Source: an uncultured Oscillibacter sp. (GTDB lineage: Bacteria; Bacillota; Clostridia; Oscillospirales; Oscillospiraceae). Taken from it: 64,000 bases of DNA. Shown one piece after another: positions 7,351 through 15,209 of this stretch. The position numbers were made by a program, and so were the translations under genes. How positions within the stretch are numbered: the stretch's first letter is position 1; each line of letters begins with the position of its first letter. The notes below the pieces were generated by a model. The model saw only the letters and a program-made list of their open reading frames with translations, ran no database searches and was not told where the DNA came from. Location: assembly GCA_910585245.1 (NCBI GenBank), contig CAJUCO010000009.1:1-64000 (forward strand). Direction: 5' to 3'.

Positions 7351-8811
7351 ATGTCTATGATACAGGCAGAGAACCTGACCTTTTCCTACCCTGGCAGCCC
7401 GGATCTTGTATTCCGGGACGCCGCCTTTCAGATCGATTCGAATTGGAGGCTGGGTCTCATTGGCCGGAACGGCAGGGGAAAGACCACCCTGTTACGGTTG
7501 CTCATGGGGGAGTATCCCTGTGAGGGGCGGCTGGTCTCCCCGGCGTCCTTCGATTATTTTCCGCGTCCCGTCCTGTGGCCGGAACGGTTGACGGCGGAGG
7601 TGCTGGAGGACCTTTGCCCCGAGGCGGAGAGTTGGCGCTTTCCCAGAGAGCTATCCTTTCTGGGTATGGAGGAGGAGGCGCTGTGGCGGCCTTTCTCCAC
7701 CCTCTCGGGCGGGGAGCAAACCAAGGTGCTTCTGGCGGCGTTGTTCCTTCGGGAGGGGCGCTTTCCCCTGATTGACGAGCCCACCAATCACTTGGACACC
7801 CAGGGCCGGGAGCTGGTTTCGGCCTACCTCCGGCGGCAGAGGGGCTTTATTCTGGTATCCCATGACCGCCGCTTCCTGGACGGCTGCGTGGACCACATCC
7901 TGGCCCTGAACCGGACGGATATCCAGGTCCAGGCGGGAAATTACAGCTCCTGGAAGGAGAATTTTGACCGGGTGCAACAGTTCGAGGAGGCCAAGGACAG
8001 CCGGCTCCGGAAGGACGTCCGGCGGTTGCGGCAGGCGGCCCAGCGGACCTCCGTCTGGTCCAACCGGGTGGAGGCGTCCAAAATCGGGGCGGCGGACAAG
8101 GGCTATGTGGGCCACAAGTCCGCCAAAATGATGAAGCGGGCCAAGTCCCTGGAAGCCCGGCAGGAGAAGGCCCTGGAGGAAAAGCAGGGACTTCTCCAAA
8201 ACCGGGAGAGTGTGGAGGCCCTGAAGCTCTCCCCCCTTGTCCACCACAAGAAGCGTCTGGCTTGGGGGACGGAGCTGACGCTGTGGTATGGGGAGCGAAA
8301 GGTTTGCGGCCCGCTGGACTTCACGCTGGAGCAGGGGGAGCGGGTGGCCCTGGAGGGCCGGAACGGCAGCGGGAAAAGCAGCCTTTTGAAACTGCTTTTG
8401 GGAGAGGACATCCGCTTTGAGGGGACACTGGCTCTGGTCCAGGGGCTGAAAATCTCCTATGTGCCCCAGGACCCCTCCTTCCTCCGGGGACCCCTGGGAG
8501 ACTTCATCCTGAAGCGGGGAGTGGATGAGAGTCTCTTCAAGGCCATCTTGCGGAAGCTGGGCTTTTCCAGAGAGCAGTTCGACCGGAATCTGGAGGACTA
8601 CTCCGGAGGGCAGAAAAAGAAGACCCTTATCGCGGCCAGCCTCTGTGAAAAGGCGCATCTCTATGTGTGGGACGAGCCGTTGAACTTCCTGGATATTGAC
8701 TCCCGGCTTCAGATTGAGGAGCTGCTGGGGAGTTTTTCCCCCACCATGGCGTTTGTGGAGCACGACCGGGCCTTTCAGGAGGCCGTGGCGACGAAGGCGC
8801 TGCCGCTGTAG
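7351..8811 (+). CDS. ABC-F ribosomal protection ATPase, Lsa-like
   Basis: This 486-aa soluble protein has two ATPase domains and no membrane segment. NBD1 carries GRNGRGKTT (38-46), LSGGEQTK (118-125) and DEPTNHLD (142-149). NBD2 carries GRNGSGKSS (336-344), YSGGQKKK and DEPLNFLD. The interdomain linker contains ADKGYVGHKSAKMMKRAK (248-265), a stretch I associate with Lsa-type proteins. Those act on the ribosome and protect against lincosamides, streptogramin A and pleuromutilins. AAGGAG at 7336-7341 selects ATG 7351 over an earlier in-frame ATG at 7279, which would place coding sequence over the attenuator. Exact drug spectrum cannot be read from sequence. Confidence 0.85.
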   Translation: MSMIQAENLTFSYPGSPDLVFRDAAFQIDSNWRLGLIGRNGRGKTTLLRLLMGEYPCEGRLVSPASFDYFPRPVLWPERLTAEVLEDLCPEAESWRFPRELSFLGMEEEALWRPFSTLSGGEQTKVLLAALFLREGRFPLIDEPTNHLDTQGRELVSAYLRRQRGFILVSHDRRFLDGCVDHILALNRTDIQVQAGNYSSWKENFDRVQQFEEAKDSRLRKDVRRLRQAAQRTSVWSNRVEASKIGAADKGYVGHKSAKMMKRAKSLEARQEKALEEKQGLLQNRESVEALKLSPLVHHKKRLAWGTELTLWYGERKVCGPLDFTLEQGERVALEGRNGSGKSSLLKLLLGEDIRFEGTLALVQGLKISYVPQDPSFLRGPLGDFILKRGVDESLFKAILRKLGFSREQFDRNLEDYSGGQKKKTLIAASLCEKAHLYVWDEPLNFLDIDSRLQIEELLGSFSPTMAFVEHDRAFQEAVATKALPL

Positions 8812-8833
8812 AGGAGGATTGAAAGATGGAAAG

Positions 8834-8877
8834 GGACCCTGGAAGCCCTCTCGCCGGAGGCTCTTCCAGGGTCCTTT
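8834..8877 (+). terminator. terminator of the ABC-F gene
   Basis: A 12-bp perfect stem, GGACCCTGGAAG with CTTCCAGGGTCC, is followed by TTTT. It separates the ABC-F gene from the convergent small gene downstream. Confidence 0.75.
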
Positions 8878-9150
8878 TCAAATCAGCGCCACAATCAGCC
8901 ACAAAAGACTGACGGCGGCCGCGCCCGTGAGGGTATAGATTGCCGGACTCAGATCCCTCCAGGCGCGGCTGAATTTCCCGTGATTTCCCCCGGCGTAGTT
9001 TCGGGCCACCCGGCGGGCCTCCTCCACAAGCTCCCGGGAGGTGACACCCTCTCTGGCCGCGTCGTTGCGCAGGATGAAGATCGCCTGTTCGAAAAACCGC
9101 TGGTCCGGGGAGTCCACCACGACCACTCTTCTGGAAATGCCTTTTACCAT
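8878..9150 (-). CDS. small conserved membrane-anchored protein
   Basis: This 90-aa protein starts MVKGISRRVVVVDSPD. A hydrophilic helical region follows (residues about 15-65), and one C-terminal hydrophobic segment (about 68-89) likely anchors it in the membrane. I recall similar short proteins in related gut Clostridia but know no function. GGAGG lies about 12 nt before ATG, a long but usable spacing. It is convergent with the ABC-F gene and has no operon partner. Confidence 0.6.
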   Translation of the reverse strand: MVKGISRRVVVVDSPDQRFFEQAIFILRNDAAREGVTSRELVEEARRVARNYAGGNHGKFSRAWRDLSPAIYTLTGAAAVSLLWLIVALI

Positions 9151-9252
9151 ATTGTGTAGATGCCTCCTGCAAGTTGATGGTTCCAGTTTTCCAATCGTGG
9201 GGGAAATTTATACCTGCAAGGAAAAAAGAGGCGAGGCGGAATTCTACATCGC

Positions 9253-9415
9253 CTCAGCTTGTCAAAAAGGTACCGTCTAAAATGGAGCGGAAAGGAAAAG
9301 AGCTACGAGAGAAACCCATCAGGGGTTTCTCTCGTTTTGAATCAAAAGGTTTTCAGACCTTTGGAAAGGTCTGGAAACCTTGCTCGGGCTGGCGAAAATC
9401 CTTTTTCGACAGCCA
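9253..9415 (+). repeat. dispersed hairpin repeat, copy A
   Basis: This is almost identical to copy B at 34361-34524. It contains hairpin 1 (9306-9334, CGAGAGAAACCC with GGGTTTCTCTCG) and hairpin 2 (about 9346-9380, GGTTTTCAGACC with GGTCTGGAAACC). Its ends are related to CTGTCAAAAAG and CTTTTTCGACAG, which are inverted. It is flanked by an 18-bp direct repeat, AGAGGCGAGGCGGAATTC, at 9227-9244 and 9415-9432; both flanks can also fold into hairpins. It lies between the start of the small membrane gene and the end of argF. Confidence 0.8.
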
Positions 9416-9448
9416 GAGGCGAGGCGGAATTCCACCTCGACTCTGGGG

Positions 9449-10426
9449 TTATTTCATCAGCTCGTACAAAACCGCCTTGATGGTGTGCATCCGGTTCTCC
9501 GCCTCGTCGAAGACGATGGACTGGGGGGACTCGAAGACCTCGTCCGTCACTTCCATGGCCTCCCGGCCAAAGCGCTGGCCCATCTCTTTGCCTATCTCGG
9601 TTTTGTGGTCGTGGTAGGCGGGGAGGCAGTGCATAAAGCGGCACTGAGGGCCCGCCGCTTCCATCAGAGCCTTGGTGATCTGATAGGGACCCAGGGCGGC
9701 GATGCGCTCTTCCCAGACCTCCACAGGCTCGCCCATGGAAACCCAGACGTCGGTGTAGAGTACGTCCGCGTTCTTTACCGCCTCCAAGGGGGCCTCAATC
9801 AATTCTATAACCGCGCCGGTCTCCTTGGCGATGGCCCGGCAGGTCTCCACCAGAGCCGGGGCCGGCATATAGTTCTTCGGGGCGCAGGCCACAAAGTGCA
9901 TCCCCATTTTGGCGCAGCCCACCATGAGGGAGTTCCCCATGTTGAACCGGGCGTCCCCCAGGTAGACCAGCTTCACGCCCTGGAGCCTCCCGAAGTGCTC
10001 CCGGATGGTGAGGAAGTCCGCCAGAATCTGGGTGGGATGAAATTCGTCGGTGAGGCCGTTGAACACCGGCACCCCGGCGTTCTCCGCCAGCTCCTCCACA
10101 ATGGACTGGCCGAAGCCCCGGTACTCAATACCGTCGTACATCCGGCCCAGGACCCGGGCAGTGTCGGCGATGGACTCCTTTACGCCAATCTGGGACCCGG
10201 TGGGACCCAGGTAGGTGCTGCCCATACCCAAATCCTGGGCGGCTACCTCGAAGGCGCAGCGGGTTCGGGTGGAGGTCTTCTCAAAGATCAAAGCTACGTT
10301 CTTTCCCTCCAGATACCGATGGGGGACCCCGGCCTTCTTCTTGGCTTTCAGGTCCGCCGCCGTGTCCAGGAAGGCTTCGATCTCCGCCGGGGTGAAGTCC
10401 AGCAGCTTTAAAAAGTGCTTTTCCAT
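9449..10426 (-). CDS. argF: ornithine carbamoyltransferase
   Basis: This 325-aa enzyme joins carbamoyl phosphate and ornithine to give citrulline. The carbamoyl-phosphate motif STRTR lies in FEKTSTRTRCAFE (about residue 50) and the ornithine-site MHCLPAYHD is near residue 267. It is the last gene of the minus-strand arginine operon, 17 nt after argD. The hairpin at about 9413-9446 behind its stop may act as the operon terminator. Length is normal for the family. Confidence 0.95.
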   Translation of the reverse strand: MEKHFLKLLDFTPAEIEAFLDTAADLKAKKKAGVPHRYLEGKNVALIFEKTSTRTRCAFEVAAQDLGMGSTYLGPTGSQIGVKESIADTARVLGRMYDGIEYRGFGQSIVEELAENAGVPVFNGLTDEFHPTQILADFLTIREHFGRLQGVKLVYLGDARFNMGNSLMVGCAKMGMHFVACAPKNYMPAPALVETCRAIAKETGAVIELIEAPLEAVKNADVLYTDVWVSMGEPVEVWEERIAALGPYQITKALMEAAGPQCRFMHCLPAYHDHKTEIGKEMGQRFGREAMEVTDEVFESPQSIVFDEAENRMHTIKAVLYELMK

Positions 10427-10443
10427 AGCGTCCTCTCTTTCTC

Positions 10444-11622
10444 TCAGCCCAGGGTCCGCTTCATGATTTCAAGACCCTTGTCCATCTCGTCTTTTGTGAT
10501 AACCAGAGGCGGCAGCAGCCGCATCCCAGGTCCGGCGGTGAGGACCAAAAGGCCGTTTTCAATGAGCTTGCCGGCAATTTCTTTGTTGGTCCAGCCGGTG
10601 TTGACTTCCACGCCGATCATGAGGCCCAGGCCGCGGGTTTTACCAAAGCAGGGAAGGCCCAGGGCTTCGATTCCGTGGCGGAGGTACTCGCCCTTCTCCC
10701 GAACCTCCTTTAAAAACGCGTCGCTGAGAATCTCCTGTACCACCAGACCGGCGGCGGCGCAGACGGGATTTCCGCCAAACGTGGTGGCGTGCATCCCGGG
10801 GCCCAGCACGTCCTTGCACTTTTCGTTGGCCAGGATGCCGCTCATGGGAAGGCCCCCGGCGATGCCCTTGGCAAAGCTGGCCACGTCAGGCAGGAGGCCG
10901 TACTGCTGGAAGGCGAAAAGCGTTCCCGTCCGGCCCACGCCGGTTTGGACCTCGTCCACCAGAAGCAGCCAGTCCTTTTCGGCACAGAGAGCCTCCACGG
11001 CCTTCACGTAGTCCTTCTCCAGGGGGAGAACGCCGCCTTCACCCTGGACCAGTTCCACCATGACGGCGCAGACGTCCCCCTGGTCCTGGGCTTTCAAAGC
11101 CTCCAGGTCGTTGGCGGGGGTGTAACGAAACCCCTCGGTGAAGGGGAAGAAGTAGTTGTGGAATACGTCTTGTCCCGTGGCCTTCAAAGTGGTGATCGTC
11201 CGCCCGTGGAAGGAATTTTTCAGGGTGACAATGACATTCCGGCCCTGGCCATATTTGTCAAAGCTGTATTTCCTCGCCAGTTTGATCATGCCCTCGTTGG
11301 CCTCGCCGCCGCCATTGGCGAAGAAGACGGCGCTTTCGCCGGTGCGCTGGCAGAGAATTTCCGCCAGCTGGGCCGGGGGTTCGGTGTAAAAGAGGTTGGA
11401 GGTGTGGCAGAGTTTTTTCGCCTGGGTGGACACGGCCTCCGCCCAGGGCTCGTTGCCATAGCCCAGGGCGGCCACGCCAATGCCGCTGGTGAAGTCGACA
11501 TACTCCCGGCCCTCAGGGTCGTAGAGAGTCGCGCCCCTCCCGTGGTCCAGGGCCACGGGGAAGCGGCCATAGGTGTTCATAATATGTTGATGGGTCAAGC
11601 CCTTGATGGCCTCGGAAGTCAT
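10444..11622 (-). CDS. argD: acetylornithine aminotransferase
   Basis: This 392-aa class III PLP-dependent aminotransferase converts N-acetylglutamate semialdehyde to N-acetylornithine. The PLP lysine sits in SFAKGIAGGLPMSG, the aspartate motif in LLVDEVQTGVGRTG, and TTFGGNPVCAAA follows. Its start overlaps the argB stop by 4 nt, so the two are translationally coupled. Context in a complete arginine operon supports argD over the related ornithine or GABA aminotransferases. Confidence 0.94.
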   Translation of the reverse strand: MTSEAIKGLTHQHIMNTYGRFPVALDHGRGATLYDPEGREYVDFTSGIGVAALGYGNEPWAEAVSTQAKKLCHTSNLFYTEPPAQLAEILCQRTGESAVFFANGGGEANEGMIKLARKYSFDKYGQGRNVIVTLKNSFHGRTITTLKATGQDVFHNYFFPFTEGFRYTPANDLEALKAQDQGDVCAVMVELVQGEGGVLPLEKDYVKAVEALCAEKDWLLLVDEVQTGVGRTGTLFAFQQYGLLPDVASFAKGIAGGLPMSGILANEKCKDVLGPGMHATTFGGNPVCAAAGLVVQEILSDAFLKEVREKGEYLRHGIEALGLPCFGKTRGLGLMIGVEVNTGWTNKEIAGKLIENGLLVLTAGPGMRLLPPLVITKDEMDKGLEIMKRTLG

Positions 11623-12494
11623 AGGGTCTCCTCCTTTTTCATCATGGTGCCGATGCCCTCGTCAGAGAGCAGCTCAATCAAAATCGAGTGGGGGATGCGC
11701 CCGTCCAGAATGTGCACCCGCTCCACGCCGCCGTGGATGGCGTCTACGCAGCACTGCATCTTGGGAATCATGCCGCCGGAAATGACGCCCTGCTCCACCA
11801 GGGCCGGGACCTCCCGGGTGCGGACCACGTGGATGAGGGTGCTTTCGTCCTTGGGGTCCCGGAGAAGGCCCCGGACGTCGGTGAGCAAAATGAGCTTTTC
11901 CGCCCCCAGGGCTTCCGCCAGCTTAGCAGCCGCCGTGTCGGCGTTGATGTTGTAGGCCGTGTCCGCGTCCACCCCCTGGGCCACAGTGGAGACAATGGGA
12001 ATATACCCGTGCTCCAGGGCGTTTTTCACCGGCTCGGGGTTTACGCCGGTGATGCGCCCTACCAGACCGTATTTTTCATCCATCTGCTCCGCCTGGAACA
12101 GCTGGTCGTCCATGCCGCAAAGGCCCACGGCCCGCCCCCCTAGGCGGCCCAGCTGGGACACCAGGTCCTTGTTCACCTTGCCGCAGAGGACGGCCTGGAC
12201 AATATCCATGGTAGTGACGTCGGTATACCGGAGGCCGTCCACAAACTTTGACTCGTGGCCAATCATTTTCAGCATGGCGGAAATCTCCGGCCCGCCGCCG
12301 TGAACGGCCACCACCCGAATGCCCACCAGATTCAAGAGGATGACGTCGCTCATCACCGCCCGGCGGAGCTCGTCGGAGATCATGGCGTTGCCGCCGTATT
12401 TGACCACAATGGTCTTGCCGGTAAACTTTTGTATGTAAGGCAGGGCCTCAATCAGGGTTTGGGCCTGCTGTTCATGTGATGACATATGAATCAC
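11619..12494 (-). CDS. argB: acetylglutamate kinase
   Basis: This 291-aa amino-acid-kinase-fold enzyme phosphorylates N-acetylglutamate, the second step of arginine synthesis. VVKYGGNAM near residue 34, AVHGGGPEIS near 65 and the C-terminal GGMIPKMQCCVDAI are family signatures. The pathway runs through the acetyl-recycling route, where this kinase is often inhibited by arginine. Another ATG four codons in (MSSHEQQAQ) is possible. It overlaps argD and the small upstream gene by 4 nt each. Confidence 0.95.
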   Translation of the reverse strand: MIHMSSHEQQAQTLIEALPYIQKFTGKTIVVKYGGNAMISDELRRAVMSDVILLNLVGIRVVAVHGGGPEISAMLKMIGHESKFVDGLRYTDVTTMDIVQAVLCGKVNKDLVSQLGRLGGRAVGLCGMDDQLFQAEQMDEKYGLVGRITGVNPEPVKNALEHGYIPIVSTVAQGVDADTAYNINADTAAAKLAEALGAEKLILLTDVRGLLRDPKDESTLIHVVRTREVPALVEQGVISGGMIPKMQCCVDAIHGGVERVHILDGRIPHSILIELLSDEGIGTMMKKEETL

Positions 12495-12838
12495 GTCTTT
12501 TCTTCAATTTGAGCGCCTGGGGAATCGCCGCCCTTATTCCACCCGGGGAACAGGGCGGCGGCTGTGCCCGCAAAAGTCCCGCCGGAAAGAACGAGAAACC
12601 GGACTCCGTCATCCCGCCAGGAGGCGTCGAAAAAGTCCACGGACCAGGTGTGGTCGCCAGGGAAAATAAGGACCCCGCTTAGGCGCAAGAGGCCATAGAC
12701 GGTTCCAACCCCCAGGGTGGCCAAGATAAGATATACCGGGATGTTCAGCCGCCTGTTCAGGCACCACACAGAAATACGAAAGGCCAAAATGCCCGGAAGC
12801 ACGGCAACAAAAAGCAGGAAACCTATCATCAAAATCAC
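12491..12838 (-). CDS. small membrane protein embedded in the arginine operon
   Basis: This 115-aa protein is unknown to me. Two hydrophobic segments at about residues 2-22 and 34-56 and a third at about 80-100 predict a small integral membrane protein. It lies between argJ and argB, with 12 nt to argJ and a 4-nt overlap with argB, so it must be cotranscribed with the arginine genes. Whether it has any role in arginine metabolism or transport is not shown by its sequence. Confidence 0.6.
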   Translation of the reverse strand: MILMIGFLLFVAVLPGILAFRISVWCLNRRLNIPVYLILATLGVGTVYGLLRLSGVLIFPGDHTWSVDFFDASWRDDGVRFLVLSGGTFAGTAAALFPGWNKGGDSPGAQIEEKT

Positions 12839-12850
12839 GAGGGTCTCCTC

Positions 12851-14077
12851 TTATGTCCGGTAATCCCCGTTGATTTTAATATAGTCGTAGGTGATGTCGC
12901 AGCCCCAACAGGTGCAGGAGGCTTCTCCCTCACCCATGGAAATGTTAATTTCAACATCGTGCTCCGTCAGGACCTTTTTGGCAAGCTCCTCGTCAAAATC
13001 CAAGCCCCGGCCATTGGCGCAGACCTGAATGTCCCCGGCGGCGCTGGCGAAGCGAACCGTCACGCGGTCCGGATCAAAGTCCTCCCCGGAATAGCCCATG
13101 GCGCAGAGGACCCGGCCCCAGTTGGCGTCCGCGCCGAAGATGGCCGCCTTGGTCAGGGTGGAGGAGACCACGGATTTGGCGATGGTCTCCGCGCTTTGCT
13201 CGGATTTTGCGCCTTTGACGGTGCAGGTGATCAGGTGCCGGGCCCCTTCGCCGTCGGAGGCCATTTTTTTGGCAAGCTCTGTGCACAGGGCCCGCAGGGC
13301 CGCCAGGAAGGCGTTGTAATCCGGGCCCTTGGCCGTAATGGGCTCGTTTCCCGCAAGGCCGTTGGCCAGGACAAGGCAGGTGTCGTTGGTGGAGGTATCT
13401 CCGTCCACGCTGATGCGGTTGAAGCTGACGGCCACCGTTTCCAGCAGGGCTTCTTTGATCATCTCCGGGGAAATGGCAATGTCTGTGGTGAGGAAGCAGA
13501 GCATGGTGCCCATGTTGGGGTGGATCATGCCGCTGCCCTTGGCGATGCCCCCCAGGCGGACGGTCTTGCCCCCCACGGTGGTCTCCACCGCCACCTCTTT
13601 TTTCAAGGTGTCGGTGGTCATGATGGCGTGGCCCGCCGCGTCGCTGGCCTCCGCCGAGCGCTCCAGAGCGGCGCAAAGAGCCGGAACAGCCGCCTCAATG
13701 GCCTCTACGTGAATCCGCTGGCCGATAACGCCGGTGGAGCTCACCAGCACGTCCTCCGGCTTGCAGCCTATGGCTTTTGCGGCGGCGGCGCACATCCGCT
13801 CCGCGTTTTCCTCCCCCTGGGGGGCGCAGGCGTTGGCGTTTCCGCTGTTGGCAATGACGGCCCGGGCCTTTCCGTCCGCCAGGTGCCGGAGATCCACATG
13901 GATGGGGGCGGCCTTGACCACGTTCTTCGTAAACACCGCCGCCGCAGAGCAATCCACGTCGGAGACGATCAGGGCCACGTCCTTTTTCCATTCCGCATGG
14001 GTCTTGACCCCCGCGTGGACCCCGGCGGCCCGGAACCCCCGGGCGGCGCAGACGCCGCCGTCAATGAAGTTTAGCAT
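12851..14077 (-). CDS. argJ: bifunctional ornithine acetyltransferase / N-acetylglutamate synthase
   Basis: This 408-aa protein transfers the acetyl group from N-acetylornithine to glutamate. KGSGMIHPNMGTMLCF (about 180-195) contains the threonine at which ArgJ precursors self-cleave into alpha and beta chains and which acts as nucleophile. No argA or argE is in the operon, so the cyclic acetyl pathway is used. The start is placed at MLNFIDGG because GAGG lies 7 nt before that ATG; a longer frame from 14092 is less likely. Confidence 0.93.
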   Translation of the reverse strand: MLNFIDGGVCAARGFRAAGVHAGVKTHAEWKKDVALIVSDVDCSAAAVFTKNVVKAAPIHVDLRHLADGKARAVIANSGNANACAPQGEENAERMCAAAAKAIGCKPEDVLVSSTGVIGQRIHVEAIEAAVPALCAALERSAEASDAAGHAIMTTDTLKKEVAVETTVGGKTVRLGGIAKGSGMIHPNMGTMLCFLTTDIAISPEMIKEALLETVAVSFNRISVDGDTSTNDTCLVLANGLAGNEPITAKGPDYNAFLAALRALCTELAKKMASDGEGARHLITCTVKGAKSEQSAETIAKSVVSSTLTKAAIFGADANWGRVLCAMGYSGEDFDPDRVTVRFASAAGDIQVCANGRGLDFDEELAKKVLTEHDVEINISMGEGEASCTCWGCDITYDYIKINGDYRT

Positions 14078-14096
14078 ATTGTATCCTCGCACTTTC

Positions 14097-15080
14097 TCAG
14101 AGATTCAAACCGGCGGTCTCCTCGAAACCTAACATGAGATTCATATTTTGTACCGCCGCGCCGCTGGCGCCCTTGCCCAGGTTGTCAAAGAGGGCGGTGA
14201 CGGTGAACTGCCCGTCGTTCCCTGTGACAATGAGGGACAGGGTGTCTTTTCCCCGCAACATATTGGCATAGATCTTAAAGCCGGAGTCCACGCCGCTCTC
14301 GGGGTCCGTGGGGTCCATCTCCACCCGGAGGGCTCCCGCCGGTCCGGCGGTTTTGGCGTAGTAATCGTGGAGCTTTTCCCAGAACTCATGGAGGGTGGAG
14401 ACCCCCTGGAGCTGGGACATATGAAGGGGAACCGTGCCCGCCATGCCCTTGTAATAATCGTCTACGACGGGGACGAACACCGGGGAATGCTCCAGGCCGC
14501 AAAGGACCGTCATCTCCGGAAGGTGCTTGTGATTTTGAAGCAGGCCGTAGAGGGCGGGGCTGGAGTATGCCGGGGGGCGTGAATCCTGTTCATACTGGGC
14601 GATCATGCTCTTTCCGCCGCCGGAGTAGCCGGTGAGGGAGAAGCAGCTCAGCGCCGTGTCCCGAGGCAAAATTCCCATGGACACCAGGGGGTAGACAATG
14701 GAAATAAAGCCCGTGGCGTGGCAGCCGGGGTTGGCCACCCGTTTGGAATTGCGAACTGCCTCCCGGTGGGCGGGGGACAACTCTGGAAAACCGTAGGCCC
14801 AACCCTCCGCCGTCCGGTGGGCGGTGGAGCAGTCGATGACCCGGGTATGGCTGTTTTCCACCAGGCCCACCGCCTCCACGGCGGCGGCGTCCGGCAGGCA
14901 GAGGAAGACCAAGTCGGCTTCGTTGAGAAATTTCTTGCGCTCCACCGGGTCTTTGCGTTTGTCCTCTTCAATGAGGAGCAGCTCGATGTCCTCTCGGACC
15001 GCCAGACGGTCGTAGATCTGAAGGCCGGTGGTGCCCTCTTTGCCGTCGATATATATTTTTGGTTTGCTCATCGCTCTCAC
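14097..15080 (-). CDS. argC: N-acetyl-gamma-glutamyl-phosphate reductase, short type
   Basis: This 327-aa NADPH-dependent reductase makes N-acetylglutamate semialdehyde. KIYIDGKEGTTGLQIYDRL near the start is the dinucleotide-binding motif of the shorter ArgC subtype, and ANPGCHATGF holds the catalytic cysteine. A GTG at 15080 follows GGAAAAGAT; an ATG at 15071 is an alternative. It sits 20 nt before argJ in the operon. The order C-J-B-D-F matches many Firmicutes. Confidence 0.93.
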   Translation of the reverse strand: MRAMSKPKIYIDGKEGTTGLQIYDRLAVREDIELLLIEEDKRKDPVERKKFLNEADLVFLCLPDAAAVEAVGLVENSHTRVIDCSTAHRTAEGWAYGFPELSPAHREAVRNSKRVANPGCHATGFISIVYPLVSMGILPRDTALSCFSLTGYSGGGKSMIAQYEQDSRPPAYSSPALYGLLQNHKHLPEMTVLCGLEHSPVFVPVVDDYYKGMAGTVPLHMSQLQGVSTLHEFWEKLHDYYAKTAGPAGALRVEMDPTDPESGVDSGFKIYANMLRGKDTLSLIVTGNDGQFTVTALFDNLGKGASGAAVQNMNLMLGFEETAGLNL

Positions 15081-15209
15081 ATCTTTTCCGTCAGGTTGAT
15101 TCTCCGTCCTGCTTTTTCCGCCGGAGTTTGCAAGGGGTCCGGTTTTGCAAGTCCGCAGGGGAAGATCCCACAGCCGCCGCTCTCCATATCCATGGGCGCT
15201 ACAAAGGGT

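Noticed and set aside
9174..9617. Plus-strand ORFs across repeat copy A and the argF end
   Set aside because: They are translations of a repeat element and antisense argF; a similar peptide appears at copy B only because the repeat is duplicated.
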